From Bacteroidota bacterium (GTDB lineage: Bacteria; Bacteroidota; Bacteroidia; Chitinophagales; Saprospiraceae), in assembly GCA_016124585.1 (NCBI GenBank), contig WGNL01000035.1:106402-170401 (forward strand): a DNA stretch of 64,000 nucleotides, written 5' to 3'. The translations under genes and the position numbers were made by a program. The stretch's first letter is position 1. Each line of letters starts with the position of its first letter. A model generated the notes under the pieces. That model made no database searches, was not told the origin of the DNA, and was given only the letters and a program-made list of their open reading frames with translations. Shown piece after piece: positions 28,520-37,772 of this stretch.

Positions 28520-31444
28520 TTGGACAAACCTGACCGACATACCAACCGAACTAGCACCCTGCTGGGACTTCAAATCCCCTTGCTCTGCCTTGCCTTTTTA
28601 CCACAGTTGCTCCTTGCTCAAAACTTAAATCTCGGTACGCCACCCATTCGAAATTTCATAAAAAAAGCCTACCACGCAGGTACGCAAAACTGGGATATCG
28701 CCCATGACCGGCAAGGCATTATGTACTTTGCCAACAACAACGGCATGTTGGAGTTTGACGGCAGTCACTGGCGACTGTATCCGTTGGACAATGGAACCAT
28801 TGTACGTGCTGTACAGGTGAGCGATGATGACCGGATTTACGTGGGTGGGCAAGGTGATCTGGGGTACTTCTCTGCCGACATACAGGGCAAATTGACCTAT
28901 CAATCCTTAAAACCATTGGTTCCCGAAGGCAACCGAAACTTTGGCGATGTCTGGGATATTCTGGTACGCAAGGAAGGTGTGTTTTTTAGGTGCAATAACC
29001 AGATGTTAAGGCTATTTGACGATAAAATAACAACCCCGTTGCCCGGTAAAGCCACGCAGTTTATGGGTTTACTTGAGGGCAAAATACTCGTACAGGACTC
29101 CGACTTGAACCTGCATATTTTTGAAAACGGCAACTTTCAAGAACTTGAAAAGCCTGCTGCACTAGGAGATGACATCATCACTTCCATCCTACCCTATCAG
29201 GCTGACACACAATTGATTAGCACGATAAAAAGTGGAATCTTCTACTTTTCAAATGGCAATTTTGGGGCTTGGCAAACGTCTGAAGATGCCTTCCTGCGAG
29301 AAAGCCGAATCTACTGTGCAGAGTTGTTGCCAGATGGCAAAATCGCCATCGGAACTTCCATCAATGGATTGGTGGTGATTGATAGAAAGCGGCGTATTTT
29401 CCACCATTTAACCAAAAAAGACGGTCTTCAAAACAATACCGTCCTAAGCATTGCCACCGACCATTCAGGCAGCCTGTGGCTAGGTCTCGACAACGGTATT
29501 GACCTTGTGGATATCAGCGCACCGTTCTCGACTATTTTCCCCGACGGGGAACTGGAAGGTACTGGCTACGCCGCCCAAGTTTTTAATGGTAAAATATATT
29601 TTGGCACCAACACAGGTCTGTATGCGCTTGATTGGAAGCCCTATTATTTACCGAAGGAGAACCAACAATTCAGGCTGGTGAACCGCTCCGAGGGGCAGGT
29701 TTGGAGCCTGACCGACATTGATGGTGAACTACTCATGGGACACCATGATGGTGCCTTCCATGTTCAAGGCTTAGATGCCCAACAACTGACCAAGCTCCCG
29801 GGCGTCTGGAAATTTATCAAACTAGACAACAATACGGCGCTGGCTGGTAATTACAATGGGCTGGCTGATTTCACCAAAATCAATAATCACTGGGCTTTCA
29901 AGGCTCCTTTCGAAGGATTTTCCGAGAGTAGCAGGGTGCTGGAAAAAGACGGAAGTGGCATTATCTGGATGAGCCATCCCTATCGTGGCGTGTACCGATT
30001 AAAGCCCAATTTTGCGACGAAAACTGTAGAAGTGGCATTTTTTGGGGCAAAGAGTGGGCTGCCATCCGACCTCAACAACTATGTTTATAAACTTGGTGAC
30101 AACCTGGTTTTTACTGGTGAAAAAGGTGTTTTCAAGTTTGATGAAAAGCAACAGCGATTTGTCCCCAATGAAAAATTCAACCAGATTTTCGGGGCAAATA
30201 CAAGGGTCAAATACCTCCGGCAAGACAGTGCTGGCAATATCTGGTATGCTGCCGATGATGAGGTGGGTGTACTGCTGGTGAGGGACAATGCCCTCGAAAA
30301 AAAAATTGAACGAAAGCCCATTCCCGAACTCTCTGGCAAATTGGTCGGCGGCTTTGAGTTCGTCCTACCGCTTGATGCGCATAATGTTTTTTTTGCCACT
30401 GAGCAGGGATTTATCCATTTCGACCCCGTTGGTTATGCCGCACAGGATTCGAATATCCAAGTAGTACTTCACGAAATTCGCCTTGGTAACGATGGAGACA
30501 GCCTACTTTTTGGTGGCCATTTCCCAAAGGGAAAAAATTATAGCCCACCATTGCTTTCCAGTGACCAAAATGCCCTTCGATTTATGTTCTCAGGTACCGA
30601 TTTTAAAGGAGAGGGTACGGTAAGCTACACCCATTTTTTGGAAGGTGCTGAGGCGGGCTGGTCTGCCTGGAGCAATGAAAACAGCTTGATTTTCAACAAC
30701 TTGCGCCCCGGCAAATACAAGTTTCACCTAAAAGCCCGCAACCGACATGGCGCTGAAAGCCCTGTACTTAACTATGCTTTTGAAATAAAGCCACCCTGGT
30801 ATGCCAGCACCACAGCGATTGTATTTTACTCGCTTTTCCTGCTTGGGTTGGTAGGAGGTGCGTTGTACAGCCAACAGCGCCGATTTGAGCGGGAGCGACG
30901 CAATCTTCAGCAGAGCCACCACCAGCGTGAAGAAGAACATCAATTGAAGGCACGGCAGTCGGAGGAAGCTATCAACCGTTTGGAGAACGAAAAACTGGAG
31001 ACGGAGGTACTGCATAAAAACCAGGAACTGGCCACTGCCACGATGCACTTGGTGCAAAAAAGCGAGATTCTGAATACCATTCAATCGGCGCTACAAAAAT
31101 TGGAAAAACAGGTAAAACAAGAGCCGGAACTGAAAAAGGAAATCGGCCGCATCATCCGCATGATGGAAAAGGACGCCAGCCTCGACGAAGATTGGGAGCA
31201 GTTTTCAAGGAATTTTGACCAAGTGCACAGCGACTTCCTGAAACGCATTGCGGAGCAATACCCACAGCTTAGCCCAAACGATTACAAGCTTTGCGCCTAC
31301 CTCCGCATGAACCTTTCCACCAAAGAAATTGCCTCACTGATGAATATCTCGGTACGGGGTGTGGAGGCCAGCCGTTATCGCCTGCGCCGCAGGCTCAATT
31401 TGGACGCAGGCACCAATTTGACAGAGTTCTTGGTGAAATTGTGA
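28520..31444 (+). CDS. Propeller/Y_Y_Y one-component regulator with LuxR-type HTH
   Basis: A 974-residue membrane-spanning regulator. The only start upstream of the signal peptide is a TTG at 28520, because an in-frame TGA lies at 28511-28513 and the first ATG would remove the signal. The signal peptide ends LLLAQ. Residues 40-660 form two-component-regulator propeller repeats (DHSGSLWLGLDNGI). A Y_Y_Y domain is near 690-765 (YKFHLKARNRHG). One transmembrane helix is at about 775-795, followed by a long cytoplasmic coiled coil. The C-terminal 65 residues are a LuxR-type helix-turn-helix (LSPNDYKLCAYLRMNLSTKE, ISVRGVEASRYRLRRRL). No kinase or receiver domain is present, so it acts directly. 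It is divergent from the glucan operon and is its likely regulator, sensing glycan fragments in the periplasm. Confidence 0.9.
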   Translation: MDKPDRHTNRTSTLLGLQIPLLCLAFLPQLLLAQNLNLGTPPIRNFIKKAYHAGTQNWDIAHDRQGIMYFANNNGMLEFDGSHWRLYPLDNGTIVRAVQVSDDDRIYVGGQGDLGYFSADIQGKLTYQSLKPLVPEGNRNFGDVWDILVRKEGVFFRCNNQMLRLFDDKITTPLPGKATQFMGLLEGKILVQDSDLNLHIFENGNFQELEKPAALGDDIITSILPYQADTQLISTIKSGIFYFSNGNFGAWQTSEDAFLRESRIYCAELLPDGKIAIGTSINGLVVIDRKRRIFHHLTKKDGLQNNTVLSIATDHSGSLWLGLDNGIDLVDISAPFSTIFPDGELEGTGYAAQVFNGKIYFGTNTGLYALDWKPYYLPKENQQFRLVNRSEGQVWSLTDIDGELLMGHHDGAFHVQGLDAQQLTKLPGVWKFIKLDNNTALAGNYNGLADFTKINNHWAFKAPFEGFSESSRVLEKDGSGIIWMSHPYRGVYRLKPNFATKTVEVAFFGAKSGLPSDLNNYVYKLGDNLVFTGEKGVFKFDEKQQRFVPNEKFNQIFGANTRVKYLRQDSAGNIWYAADDEVGVLLVRDNALEKKIERKPIPELSGKLVGGFEFVLPLDAHNVFFATEQGFIHFDPVGYAAQDSNIQVVLHEIRLGNDGDSLLFGGHFPKGKNYSPPLLSSDQNALRFMFSGTDFKGEGTVSYTHFLEGAEAGWSAWSNENSLIFNNLRPGKYKFHLKARNRHGAESPVLNYAFEIKPPWYASTTAIVFYSLFLLGLVGGALYSQQRRFERERRNLQQSHHQREEEHQLKARQSEEAINRLENEKLETEVLHKNQELATATMHLVQKSEILNTIQSALQKLEKQVKQEPELKKEIGRIIRMMEKDASLDEDWEQFSRNFDQVHSDFLKRIAEQYPQLSPNDYKLCAYLRMNLSTKEIASLMNISVRGVEASRYRLRRRLNLDAGTNLTEFLVKL

Positions 31445-31680
31445 AGGCTGGCTCGCCTCATCTTTGGCAAACTTCTCCAATTTCAGCTTGCACTTTGCTA
31501 TTTAATCCTGATGGTCAACGTCTAGCAAAGCACAAACTTATCGGATGAATCTCACATCCTTCGCCTTCAGTTCTTGGTAAAAATGGTGGGCGCTCCACAG
31601 TATCTGCCACAACTCGTCCTCCACATATCCCCAAGGGTATCAGCCCACTTGTAGTCAGAAAGCTACGGGCTATTATTCGC

Positions 31681-32865
31681 TCAATTTTCACTGAAATAAT
31701 CGGAAGGCGAATGCCCAAAGCGTTCTTTAAAAAGCCGCGAAAAATAGCTGGAATTCTTAAACCCGACACTCAATGAAACAGCTTTCACGGTTGAATATCT
31801 TCCAACCTCCAATAAGGATTTAGCCTCCCTTAAACGAGCCTCTTGCAAATATTGATTGGGGGTCAGCCCCGTGACGGTTTTGATTTTTCTAAAAAAATGC
31901 GTTCGGCTGATGTTCATTTCGTCTGCAATTTCGGCAATGTTCAGGTTGAAGTTTTGCAGTTTTTGCCGCACAACTTCATCCAACTCTACAATCCATTCGG
32001 CATCGGCATCATTGAGGAGCGTATCAAGATGACGAATTTGTGCTGCCTGTTTTTCGATAATTTCTTGGTCTTTCAGCACTTGTTGACTGCGCTCATGAAC
32101 AAGCTGTTCGAGCAAAATCTGTCGATTTTTCAAGTTCGCCACCCGCCATCGATAGTATCCGAAAGCCCCACCAATTAAAACTAATGCTAACAACAGCCTA
32201 AACCAATTCGTATGGGTGAACGGCGGTGGCATGTCGATTTGGTAAACGATGGGCTTGCCAACAACCTCTCCGTCCGTTGCCCGGGCTTCAATGGTCAGCT
32301 CGTACCGACCTGGATTGATGCCCAAAATCTGTATTTCATTGTCGTTGGAAGTGACCCAATTTTGAGGCAACGTGGTGTTTGGGTTGTCAAATTTGGAAAT
32401 CAGGCGATAAGCATACTTGATATTATCAGCCCGAAAAAAGTCCGGTGCCATGAGCTTGAAATTCAAAGTCCGTGTATCGTGGCTGAAACGCAGGTGACCA
32501 TCACCGCTCCTCAAATCACCCATTGCATTGACCATATTAGTGCCGAATCTCACCCCTTTTTTGAATTCATACACGATCAGTTTTGAGTCGGCTTCGCTTG
32601 TTTCATCACTCCAAAAATCCTTCGGATAAAAGGCCGTCACGCCGTTTTGGCTTCCAAAAAACAAGCGGCCATCCTTCCCTCGGCAATGGGAGATGCGATT
32701 AAATTCCCCGAAACTGATACCATCCTCCACTTGATAGGTTTTCAGCTTCAGCGTCTTTTTATCCAATTGGATGATGCCAAAATCACTGCTCATCCAAAGG
32801 AACCCACGCTCGTCCTCGTACACACAATAAAGCGTATTGGTAGGTAGCCGGTAGCCCATCGGCAC
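31681..32865 (-). pseudogene. 3' part of a frameshifted propeller/AraC regulator
   Basis: The downstream fragment of a gene whose 5' part is at 32783-34543. It encodes the last propeller blade (EDERGFLWMSSDFGI), the Y_Y_Y domain (GRYELTIEARATDG), one transmembrane helix (FRLLLALVLIGGAFGYY), a coiled coil and a C-terminal AraC-type DNA-binding domain of about 100 residues (MNISRTHFFRKIKTVTGLTP, VGFKNSSYFSRLFKERFGHSP). The ATG at 32865 is an artefact of the frameshift. Alone it would lack a signal peptide and sensor. If the 7-bp duplication at 32843-32856 were single, the joined gene would encode 951 residues in one frame. Confidence 0.85.
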
Positions 32866-34543
32866 GGGTAATGTGTCGTAGTTGGTGGGATTCTGGATGC
32901 CATTTTATCAAACCCTCATTCTCGGTAGCCATCCAAAAATAACCGTCTGCATCTTCGTGAATATGCTGAATCTGAGTCCCCGGCAGGTATTTGGCGTTTT
33001 TGCCACCCATCCAAAAATGGTCAATGACACCCCGTTGTTGGCTAACTTGGTAAAGCCCGTTATCCGTACCCAGCCATAATTCCCCTTTTTTGTCTTCAAG
33101 ATAGCTGTAAACCTGGCTTTTTTGGAGTTCATCAAACCCGTTGTACGCTTGGAATTTGCTGAGTTGACCATCTTTCAAGATGAAAATCCCATTGCCTTTG
33201 TTGAGCCAAACCTTTCCCTCCCTGTCTTCGTAGATGGCCCAAAGCTTGTATCCGTCACCTGGTATTTCGAAATTTTGGAGCAATTTGCCAGAAATGGCAT
33301 CCATCTGTGAGAGGTGGTTGCAGGCTGTCCAGACATCACCGTTTTTACCTTCAAAAAAAGAGTAGTAAATATTGGAATTCGGGAAAACTTGTGGTCGGTC
33401 TACGACGGAAACTTTTCCATTTTGCAGGTCTATCCAGCGACAACCCAAGTACGAATTCACGAACAAAATGCCATTTTTCTCCAAAAGCCCCCGACATCTG
33501 TACAGGTTGTCAACTTTCTCATTTGTGGGGTCAGCATACAAGTACCTTTTGAACCTATTTTTTTTCAACTCCAATAAATGAAATCCGTAGCGAGTCCCCA
33601 TCCAGACCAGTCCATTTCTGTCCACGAAAAGGGCAAGAATGTAATAGGGCAATTTTTCGCCGTAGTCAATTTGTAGGTCAAAAACTTTATTACCGGCGGC
33701 ATCAAAAGCTTTCAAGTTTTCAAAATCAGCAACCCAAGCCCAGTTTCTTTTTGCATCAAAGCAAAATGGCTTACGCTCGCCATTTCCGAAATCCATTTTG
33801 CAGATTACCGGTGTTTGACTGTCTTCAGGGAAGTACAACATCGGGCCACCCAATTGTCGGAGCCACAAACCATTTGCGCTCCCTTGCACCCATTTTTGAT
33901 AAGGTCTTTGTTCAAAAGGCTTGACACCTATCAACCGCCCATCCGAGTCAAATCGAACAAGACCATTTGCATTCGTTCCAAAAAAAAGCTGGTCGTCGAG
34001 CGTTCTCAAAGGTGAGACGCCAGTTGGAAGGTTCAGTTTTACAAAACCTTGGTCGGGCAGATATTCCCAAAAACCATTGTTGGTGAGAAAGTATAGAATT
34101 CGGCTTGGTGAGGTGAAAAAAAACATGATATCAGCTGGTTTGAAAGGTGCCTCTTCCCCGAATTTTTGCTCAAAATCTTGCACCTCACCGCTCACCTCAT
34201 GCACCAAACTGATGTCCATCACGTCCCGTTCTAGGTATGGGTTTTTAGTGGAAATGGCCCAAATCCAACCAGCTTGGTCTTCCATTAAAAAGTTGATGGG
34301 GCTATTGGGCATGCCATTTTCAATCGGTGTCCAATTGGTGAAGCTTTTTCCATCAAAACGGTTGAGTCCGTACTTGGTACCAACCCAAACCAATCCCCTT
34401 TTATCTTGCAGGAAACTGTGGATTTCTTGGTGGGAAAGCCCGTCCCGAAGGCCGATTTGGCGCAGGTTGGCAATGTACTCCTGACAGTTGGATACACCCA
34501 TTTGCAGGTACAGGAAAAGCAAAGCAAATAGCAGTCGCTGCAT
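32783..34543 (-). pseudogene. 5' part of a frameshifted propeller/AraC regulator
   Basis: This part encodes the signal peptide (MQRLLFALLFLYLQ) and most of the periplasmic propeller, with blades marked by KRGLVWVGTKYGLNRF, REGKVWLNKGNGIF, KKGELWLGTDNGLY and DGYFWMATENEGL. After ADGLP the frame leaves the family consensus and stops soon after (TGA at 32783-32785). The natural continuation is found in the second fragment. The gene is 70 bp from trpA on the same strand, but there is no reason to think it belongs to the trp operon. Whether the two halves are a true pseudogene, a phase-variable gene or a sequencing error cannot be decided here. Confidence 0.85.
32843..32856 (-). repeat. 7-bp tandem duplication causing the frameshift
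   Basis: GGTAGCC occurs twice in a row (32843-32849 and 32850-32856, plus strand). Removing one unit makes the two fragments one frame and restores the consensus ADGLPTNTLYCVYEDERGF; the full span minus 7 bp is divisible by three (2856 bp). Confidence 0.93.
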
Positions 34544-34613
34544 GTCGCAACCTATCGGGAATTTCGTACCAAATCACTCAGTATCAGGAAATTTTACAAG
34601 TATAATGGTAGGC

Positions 34614-35387
34614 TCATGCTGTTGGTCGCAGTTTTTTCACGAATTCCAATGCTTGCACCCCAGTTTCCTGCGCCCTGATAAACGCACTGCCTACCACGCC
34701 GCCGTTCAGGTGTTGGCACACGGTTGCGAAAGCTTTGCTGTCTGAAATCCCAAAGCCTACCAATACCGGGTTTTTTAGTTTCAGCTTCGCAATGCGCTGA
34801 AAATAAGCTACTTGTGAATCGTTGAAGCCGCCTGCGCCGCCGGTAGTTGAAGCAGTTGAAACAGCGTACAAAAATCCCCGACTGGCTTCGTCCAACTCCC
34901 GGATACGTTCATCGCTAGTCTGCGGCGTGACTAGAAAAATTGGGCAGAGGTCATGCTTCACAAACAGCGCTTCGTAGTTTTTTTGATAAAAAGCCAGCGG
35001 TAAATCGGGCAATATCACACCATCTACACCCACCTCAGCACACCTTTCACAGAACCGCTCTATCCCGAATTGCAGCACGGGGTTCAGGTAGCCCATCAGC
35101 ACCAGTGGCATCTGTGTTTCCGTTCTAATTCCTTCCAATTGCCCCAACAACTTCTCCAGCGACATGCCGTTTTCCAGCGCCACATGACTGCTCGCTTGGA
35201 TGGTTGGCCCATCGGCTAGCGGGTCGCTGAATGGGATGCCCACTTCCACGAGGTCGGCCCCGGCGGCTGCCAGGTCTAGGATGGTCTGCCGGGTACCGTC
35301 GAACGTAGGGTAGCCAGCGGTGAAGAAGACGGACAAAATGTCTTTGGATTTATGTTGGAACAGTTGTTCTAAACGGTTCATTTTCAA
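34614..35387 (-). CDS. trpA: Tryptophan synthase alpha subunit
   Basis: A 257-residue TIM barrel that cleaves indole-3-glycerol phosphate to indole and glyceraldehyde-3-phosphate and passes indole to TrpB. The catalytic Glu and Asp lie in the canonical stretch VEVGIPFSDPLADGPTIQ, and the phosphate loop region shows GFGISDSKAF and GGVVGSAFI. The length is normal. It is the last gene of the trp operon, 12 bp after the small membrane-protein gene. No clear terminator follows. Confidence 0.97.
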   Translation of the reverse strand: MKMNRLEQLFQHKSKDILSVFFTAGYPTFDGTRQTILDLAAAGADLVEVGIPFSDPLADGPTIQASSHVALENGMSLEKLLGQLEGIRTETQMPLVLMGYLNPVLQFGIERFCERCAEVGVDGVILPDLPLAFYQKNYEALFVKHDLCPIFLVTPQTSDERIRELDEASRGFLYAVSTASTTGGAGGFNDSQVAYFQRIAKLKLKNPVLVGFGISDSKAFATVCQHLNGGVVGSAFIRAQETGVQALEFVKKLRPTA

Positions 35388-35399
35388 TTTTTTATAAAG

Positions 35400-35771
35400 T
35401 TAAATGGCCTCACTGCCGATAGCCTTTTCCACCTCATCTCTCAGTTTTTTGCTTTTTGGCAAATAGTAGAGATAGGAGGCAGGCAAGCCTGCTACAACTG
35501 CTATGAATAAGAAATAACGAATCCCTAAGAATCCGAGTAGGAATGCCAAGGGTACTGTGATAAAGGCTTGAGCACCGTTCCCAATTGGCGGCAGCATGGT
35601 TACAACTTGATACCCATTCCCCTCCTGTTTGATTTTTACACGTACCTCATCTGTTTGCTTAACGATGATGGCACCTTTGGATTCATAGACTTGGGTTAAC
35701 CCAGCTTTCAGCAGGTTTTTGCGGATTTCTTCAAAACTGTACTCTGGTGCATCTAGGATTTGATTGGACAT
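35400..35771 (-). CDS. Small two-helix membrane protein inside the trp operon
   Basis: A 123-residue protein of no recognised family. Residues 1-60 are a soluble domain (YSFEEIRKNLLKAGLTQVYE, then beta-like IIVKQTDEVRVKI). Two hydrophobic segments span about 68-110 (FITVPLAFLLGFLGI and YFLFIAVVAGLPASYLYYL), followed by a charged C-terminal helix. It sits between trpB and trpA, with gaps of 42 and 12 bp, so it is co-transcribed with tryptophan genes. A role in tryptophan biology is not shown; it may be an insertion into the operon. Confidence 0.7.
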   Translation of the reverse strand: MSNQILDAPEYSFEEIRKNLLKAGLTQVYESKGAIIVKQTDEVRVKIKQEGNGYQVVTMLPPIGNGAQAFITVPLAFLLGFLGIRYFLFIAVVAGLPASYLYYLPKSKKLRDEVEKAIGSEAI

Positions 35772-35813
35772 AGAGAAGGATATTTATTTGATAATGCATT
35801 GAGAAATAAAATG

Positions 35814-37043
35814 TTAGTCGTATGATAAAAGCTTCGTGTAAGTCCCCAAATCCTTATCCCCTCGTCCTGACAGGCACAGCACCACGATATCTTCCTGTGC
35901 AAATTTTTCTTTTTCCAAAATCGCCAGTGCATGCGCCGATTCCAGCGCCGGAATGATTCCTTCTAGCCTCGCCAATTGGAATGCCGCTGCCAACGCCTCC
36001 CTATCGGTTACTGGCACGTAGCTCGCCCGACCGCTCGCTGCCAGATGCGCATGCAACGGACCCACGCCGGGATAGTCCAGCCCCGCCGAAATGCTGTACG
36101 GCTCGATGACCTGTCCATCTTCATTTTGAATTAACATGCTCAGGCTGCCGTGCAGGATGCCCGGTTTGCCGAGGGCGATGGTCGCCGCCGTCTCTCCTGT
36201 GTGGACGCCGTGCCCCGCAGCCTCCGAGCCGATGAGCCGCACCGTTTTTTCTTCGATAAAATGATAGAACGCTCCTGCCGCATTGCTCCCACCACCCACA
36301 CAGGCGATGACTGCCGTCGGGTTTGCAACGCCCTCTTTTTCAAGCAGTTGTACCTTGATTTCCTCGCTGATGACCGACTGCAAACGCGCTACCAAATCAG
36401 GGTAGGGGTGCGGACCGACCACCGAACCGATGATGTAGTGCGTGTCCAAGGGATTGCAAATCCAGTCACGGATGGCTTCGTTGGTGGCATCCTTGAGAGT
36501 TTGATTGCCGCTGGTGGCGGGCACGACCGTAGCGCCGAGCATCCGCATCCGGGCCACGTTCGGTGCTTGCCGCTCGATGTCGAGGGCGCCCATGTATACG
36601 ATACACTCCAAGCCCATCAGTGCGCAGACGGTGGCTGTGGCCACACCGTGCTGCCCCGCTCCAGTCTCGGCGATGATGCGCTTTTTCCCCAGCCGTTGCG
36701 CCAGCAAAATCTGCCCGATGGTGTTGTTGATTTTATGCGCCCCAGTGTGGCAGAGGTCTTCCCGTTTAAGGTAAATCTTCGTGCCGTATTCTTCCGAGAG
36801 TCGCTTCGCAAAATAGAGCGGCGTTGCCCTGCCTGCGTAGTCTTTCAACAAGCTTCTAAACTCCGTCTGGAAATCCGCTGATTCGATGATTTCGAGGTAG
36901 CATTGGCGCAGTTCTTCGACATTGGGGTATAGCATTTCGGGGATGAACGCCCCACCGAACTGGCCGTAGAAGCCGTCGGGGTCGGGAGAATTTAGACTTG
37001 ACAGGTTTTCAAAACCTGTCAAGTCTGTGGTTGAATAGCTCAT
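35814..37043 (-). CDS. trpB: Tryptophan synthase beta subunit
   Basis: A 409-residue PLP enzyme that condenses indole with serine. The Schiff-base lysine is in [15 protein letters not shown], the phosphate-binding glycine loop is [10 protein letters not shown], and the ammonia-lyase-like channel segments are in place ([20 protein letters not shown]). The usual family start is close to [22 protein letters not shown]. Here about 26 residues precede it, of which 11 ([11 protein letters not shown]) are encoded by a 33-bp perfect palindrome at 36994-37026. Its start overlaps the trpF end by 35 bp. Confidence 0.97.
   Translation of the reverse strand: MSYSTTDLTGFENLSSLNSPDPDGFYGQFGGAFIPEMLYPNVEELRQCYLEIIESADFQTEFRSLLKDYAGRATPLYFAKRLSEEYGTKIYLKREDLCHTGAHKINNTIGQILLAQRLGKKRIIAETGAGQHGVATATVCALMGLECIVYMGALDIERQAPNVARMRMLGATVVPATSGNQTLKDATNEAIRDWICNPLDTHYIIGSVVGPHPYPDLVARLQSVISEEIKVQLLEKEGVANPTAVIACVGGGSNAAGAFYHFIEEKTVRLIGSEAAGHGVHTGETAATIALGKPGILHGSLSMLIQNEDGQVIEPYSISAGLDYPGVGPLHAHLAASGRASYVPVTDREALAAAFQLARLEGIIPALESAHALAILEKEKFAQEDIVVLCLSGRGDKDLGTYTKLLSYD
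36994..37026. repeat. 33-bp perfect palindrome at the trpF/trpB junction
   Basis: Arms of 16 bp (AGACTTGACAGGTTTT and its complement) flank a single central C at 37010. The element lies in frame in the trpB N-terminus. The TGA stop of trpF (37009-37011) sits exactly at its centre. Confidence 0.95.
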
Positions 37044-37665
37044 GCTTGAATGTTTTTATCAGTTCAAAATCCTTGAGGCCGGGTTCTAGCTCAAAGCGGG
37101 AGTTAATGTCAATTGCCGCCAGAAACTTTCCAAGTCTCGAAGACTTGGAAAGTTTTCGCACAGCCTCAACGTCTGAAATACCAATCCCTCCGCTTAGGAT
37201 AAAAGGTGTTTCACCTTCATATTTTTCCAACAACCCCCAATCGAAAGTTTCACCGTTTCCGCCTCTGTTTTTCCCCTTCGTGTCAAACAGGAACGTGTCA
37301 CAGCAACTTGAGTATGCAGCCGTTTTCTTAAAATCAAAATCTTCATTCACACCAAAGGCTTTCCATACTTCCAATCCGCTCATTTTCAGCGCTTTGCAAA
37401 CCTCCGGTGATTCGTCGCCATGCAATTGAATGACTTGCAAACAGAGCGCTTCGGTTGTGTTTATAATGACTTCAACTTCTTCGTTCACGAACACGCCAAC
37501 CTTTTTCGTAGGGCCGGGCAGTTCCCGAATCCAACTCAAATCGGCTACCTTCCCCACGTAGCGGGGGCTTTTTTTGTAAAAAATGAACCCGATGTACTCC
37601 GGCTCCAAGGTCAGGAGTTGGTGGACGTTGGCGGGATGTTTAAGGCCGCAGATTTTTAATTGCAT
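37009..37665 (-). CDS. trpF: Phosphoribosylanthranilate isomerase
   Basis: A 218-residue TIM barrel, slightly longer than usual (about 200-210). It converts phosphoribosylanthranilate to the carboxyphenylamino-deoxyribulose phosphate. Catalytic Cys is in KICGLKHP near the N-terminus and the Asp is in [11 protein letters not shown]; the phosphate site shows LSGGIG and [16 protein letters not shown]. Eleven residues ([11 protein letters not shown]) between EAVR and LAAIDINSR are encoded exactly by a 33-bp palindrome at 37123-37155. The last residues and stop codon come from a second palindrome. Confidence 0.95.
   Translation of the reverse strand: MQLKICGLKHPANVHQLLTLEPEYIGFIFYKKSPRYVGKVADLSWIRELPGPTKKVGVFVNEEVEVIINTTEALCLQVIQLHGDESPEVCKALKMSGLEVWKAFGVNEDFDFKKTAAYSSCCDTFLFDTKGKNRGGNGETFDWGLLEKYEGETPFILSGGIGISDVEAVRKLSKSSRLGKFLAAIDINSRFELEPGLKDFELIKTFKHELFNHRLDRF
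37123..37155. repeat. 33-bp palindrome inside the trpF coding sequence
   Basis: Perfect 15-bp arms (AAACTTTCCAAGTCT and its complement) flank the centre CGA (plus strand). Its boundaries coincide with codon boundaries, so it adds exactly 11 codons without a frameshift. Confidence 0.93.
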
Positions 37666-37672
37666 GATATGT

Positions 37673-37772
37673 CATAGGGCTTCACCCTATGTTGGAATAT
37701 TACGCCCCTTCGGGGCTTAGTTCATGTAGCCCCAAAGGGGCGAAATAAATCAACGTTGGGCAACGCCCTACG
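37673..37772. repeat. 100-bp MITE-like palindromic element between trpC and trpF
   Basis: The ends are related inverted sequences (CATAGGGCTTCACCCTATG-type at the left, and CAACGTTGGGCAACGCCCTACG-type, positions 37751-37772, at the right). The middle holds a strong stem (GCCCCTTCGGGGC and AGCCCCAAAGGGGCG). The element fills the trpC-trpF gap and includes the trpC stop codon (37768-37770). No open reading frame is present. Confidence 0.85.

Noticed and set aside
28520..31444. Hybrid two-component system regulating the glucan locus
   Set aside because: The C-terminus has no histidine kinase, ATPase or receiver domain, only a coiled coil and HTH.
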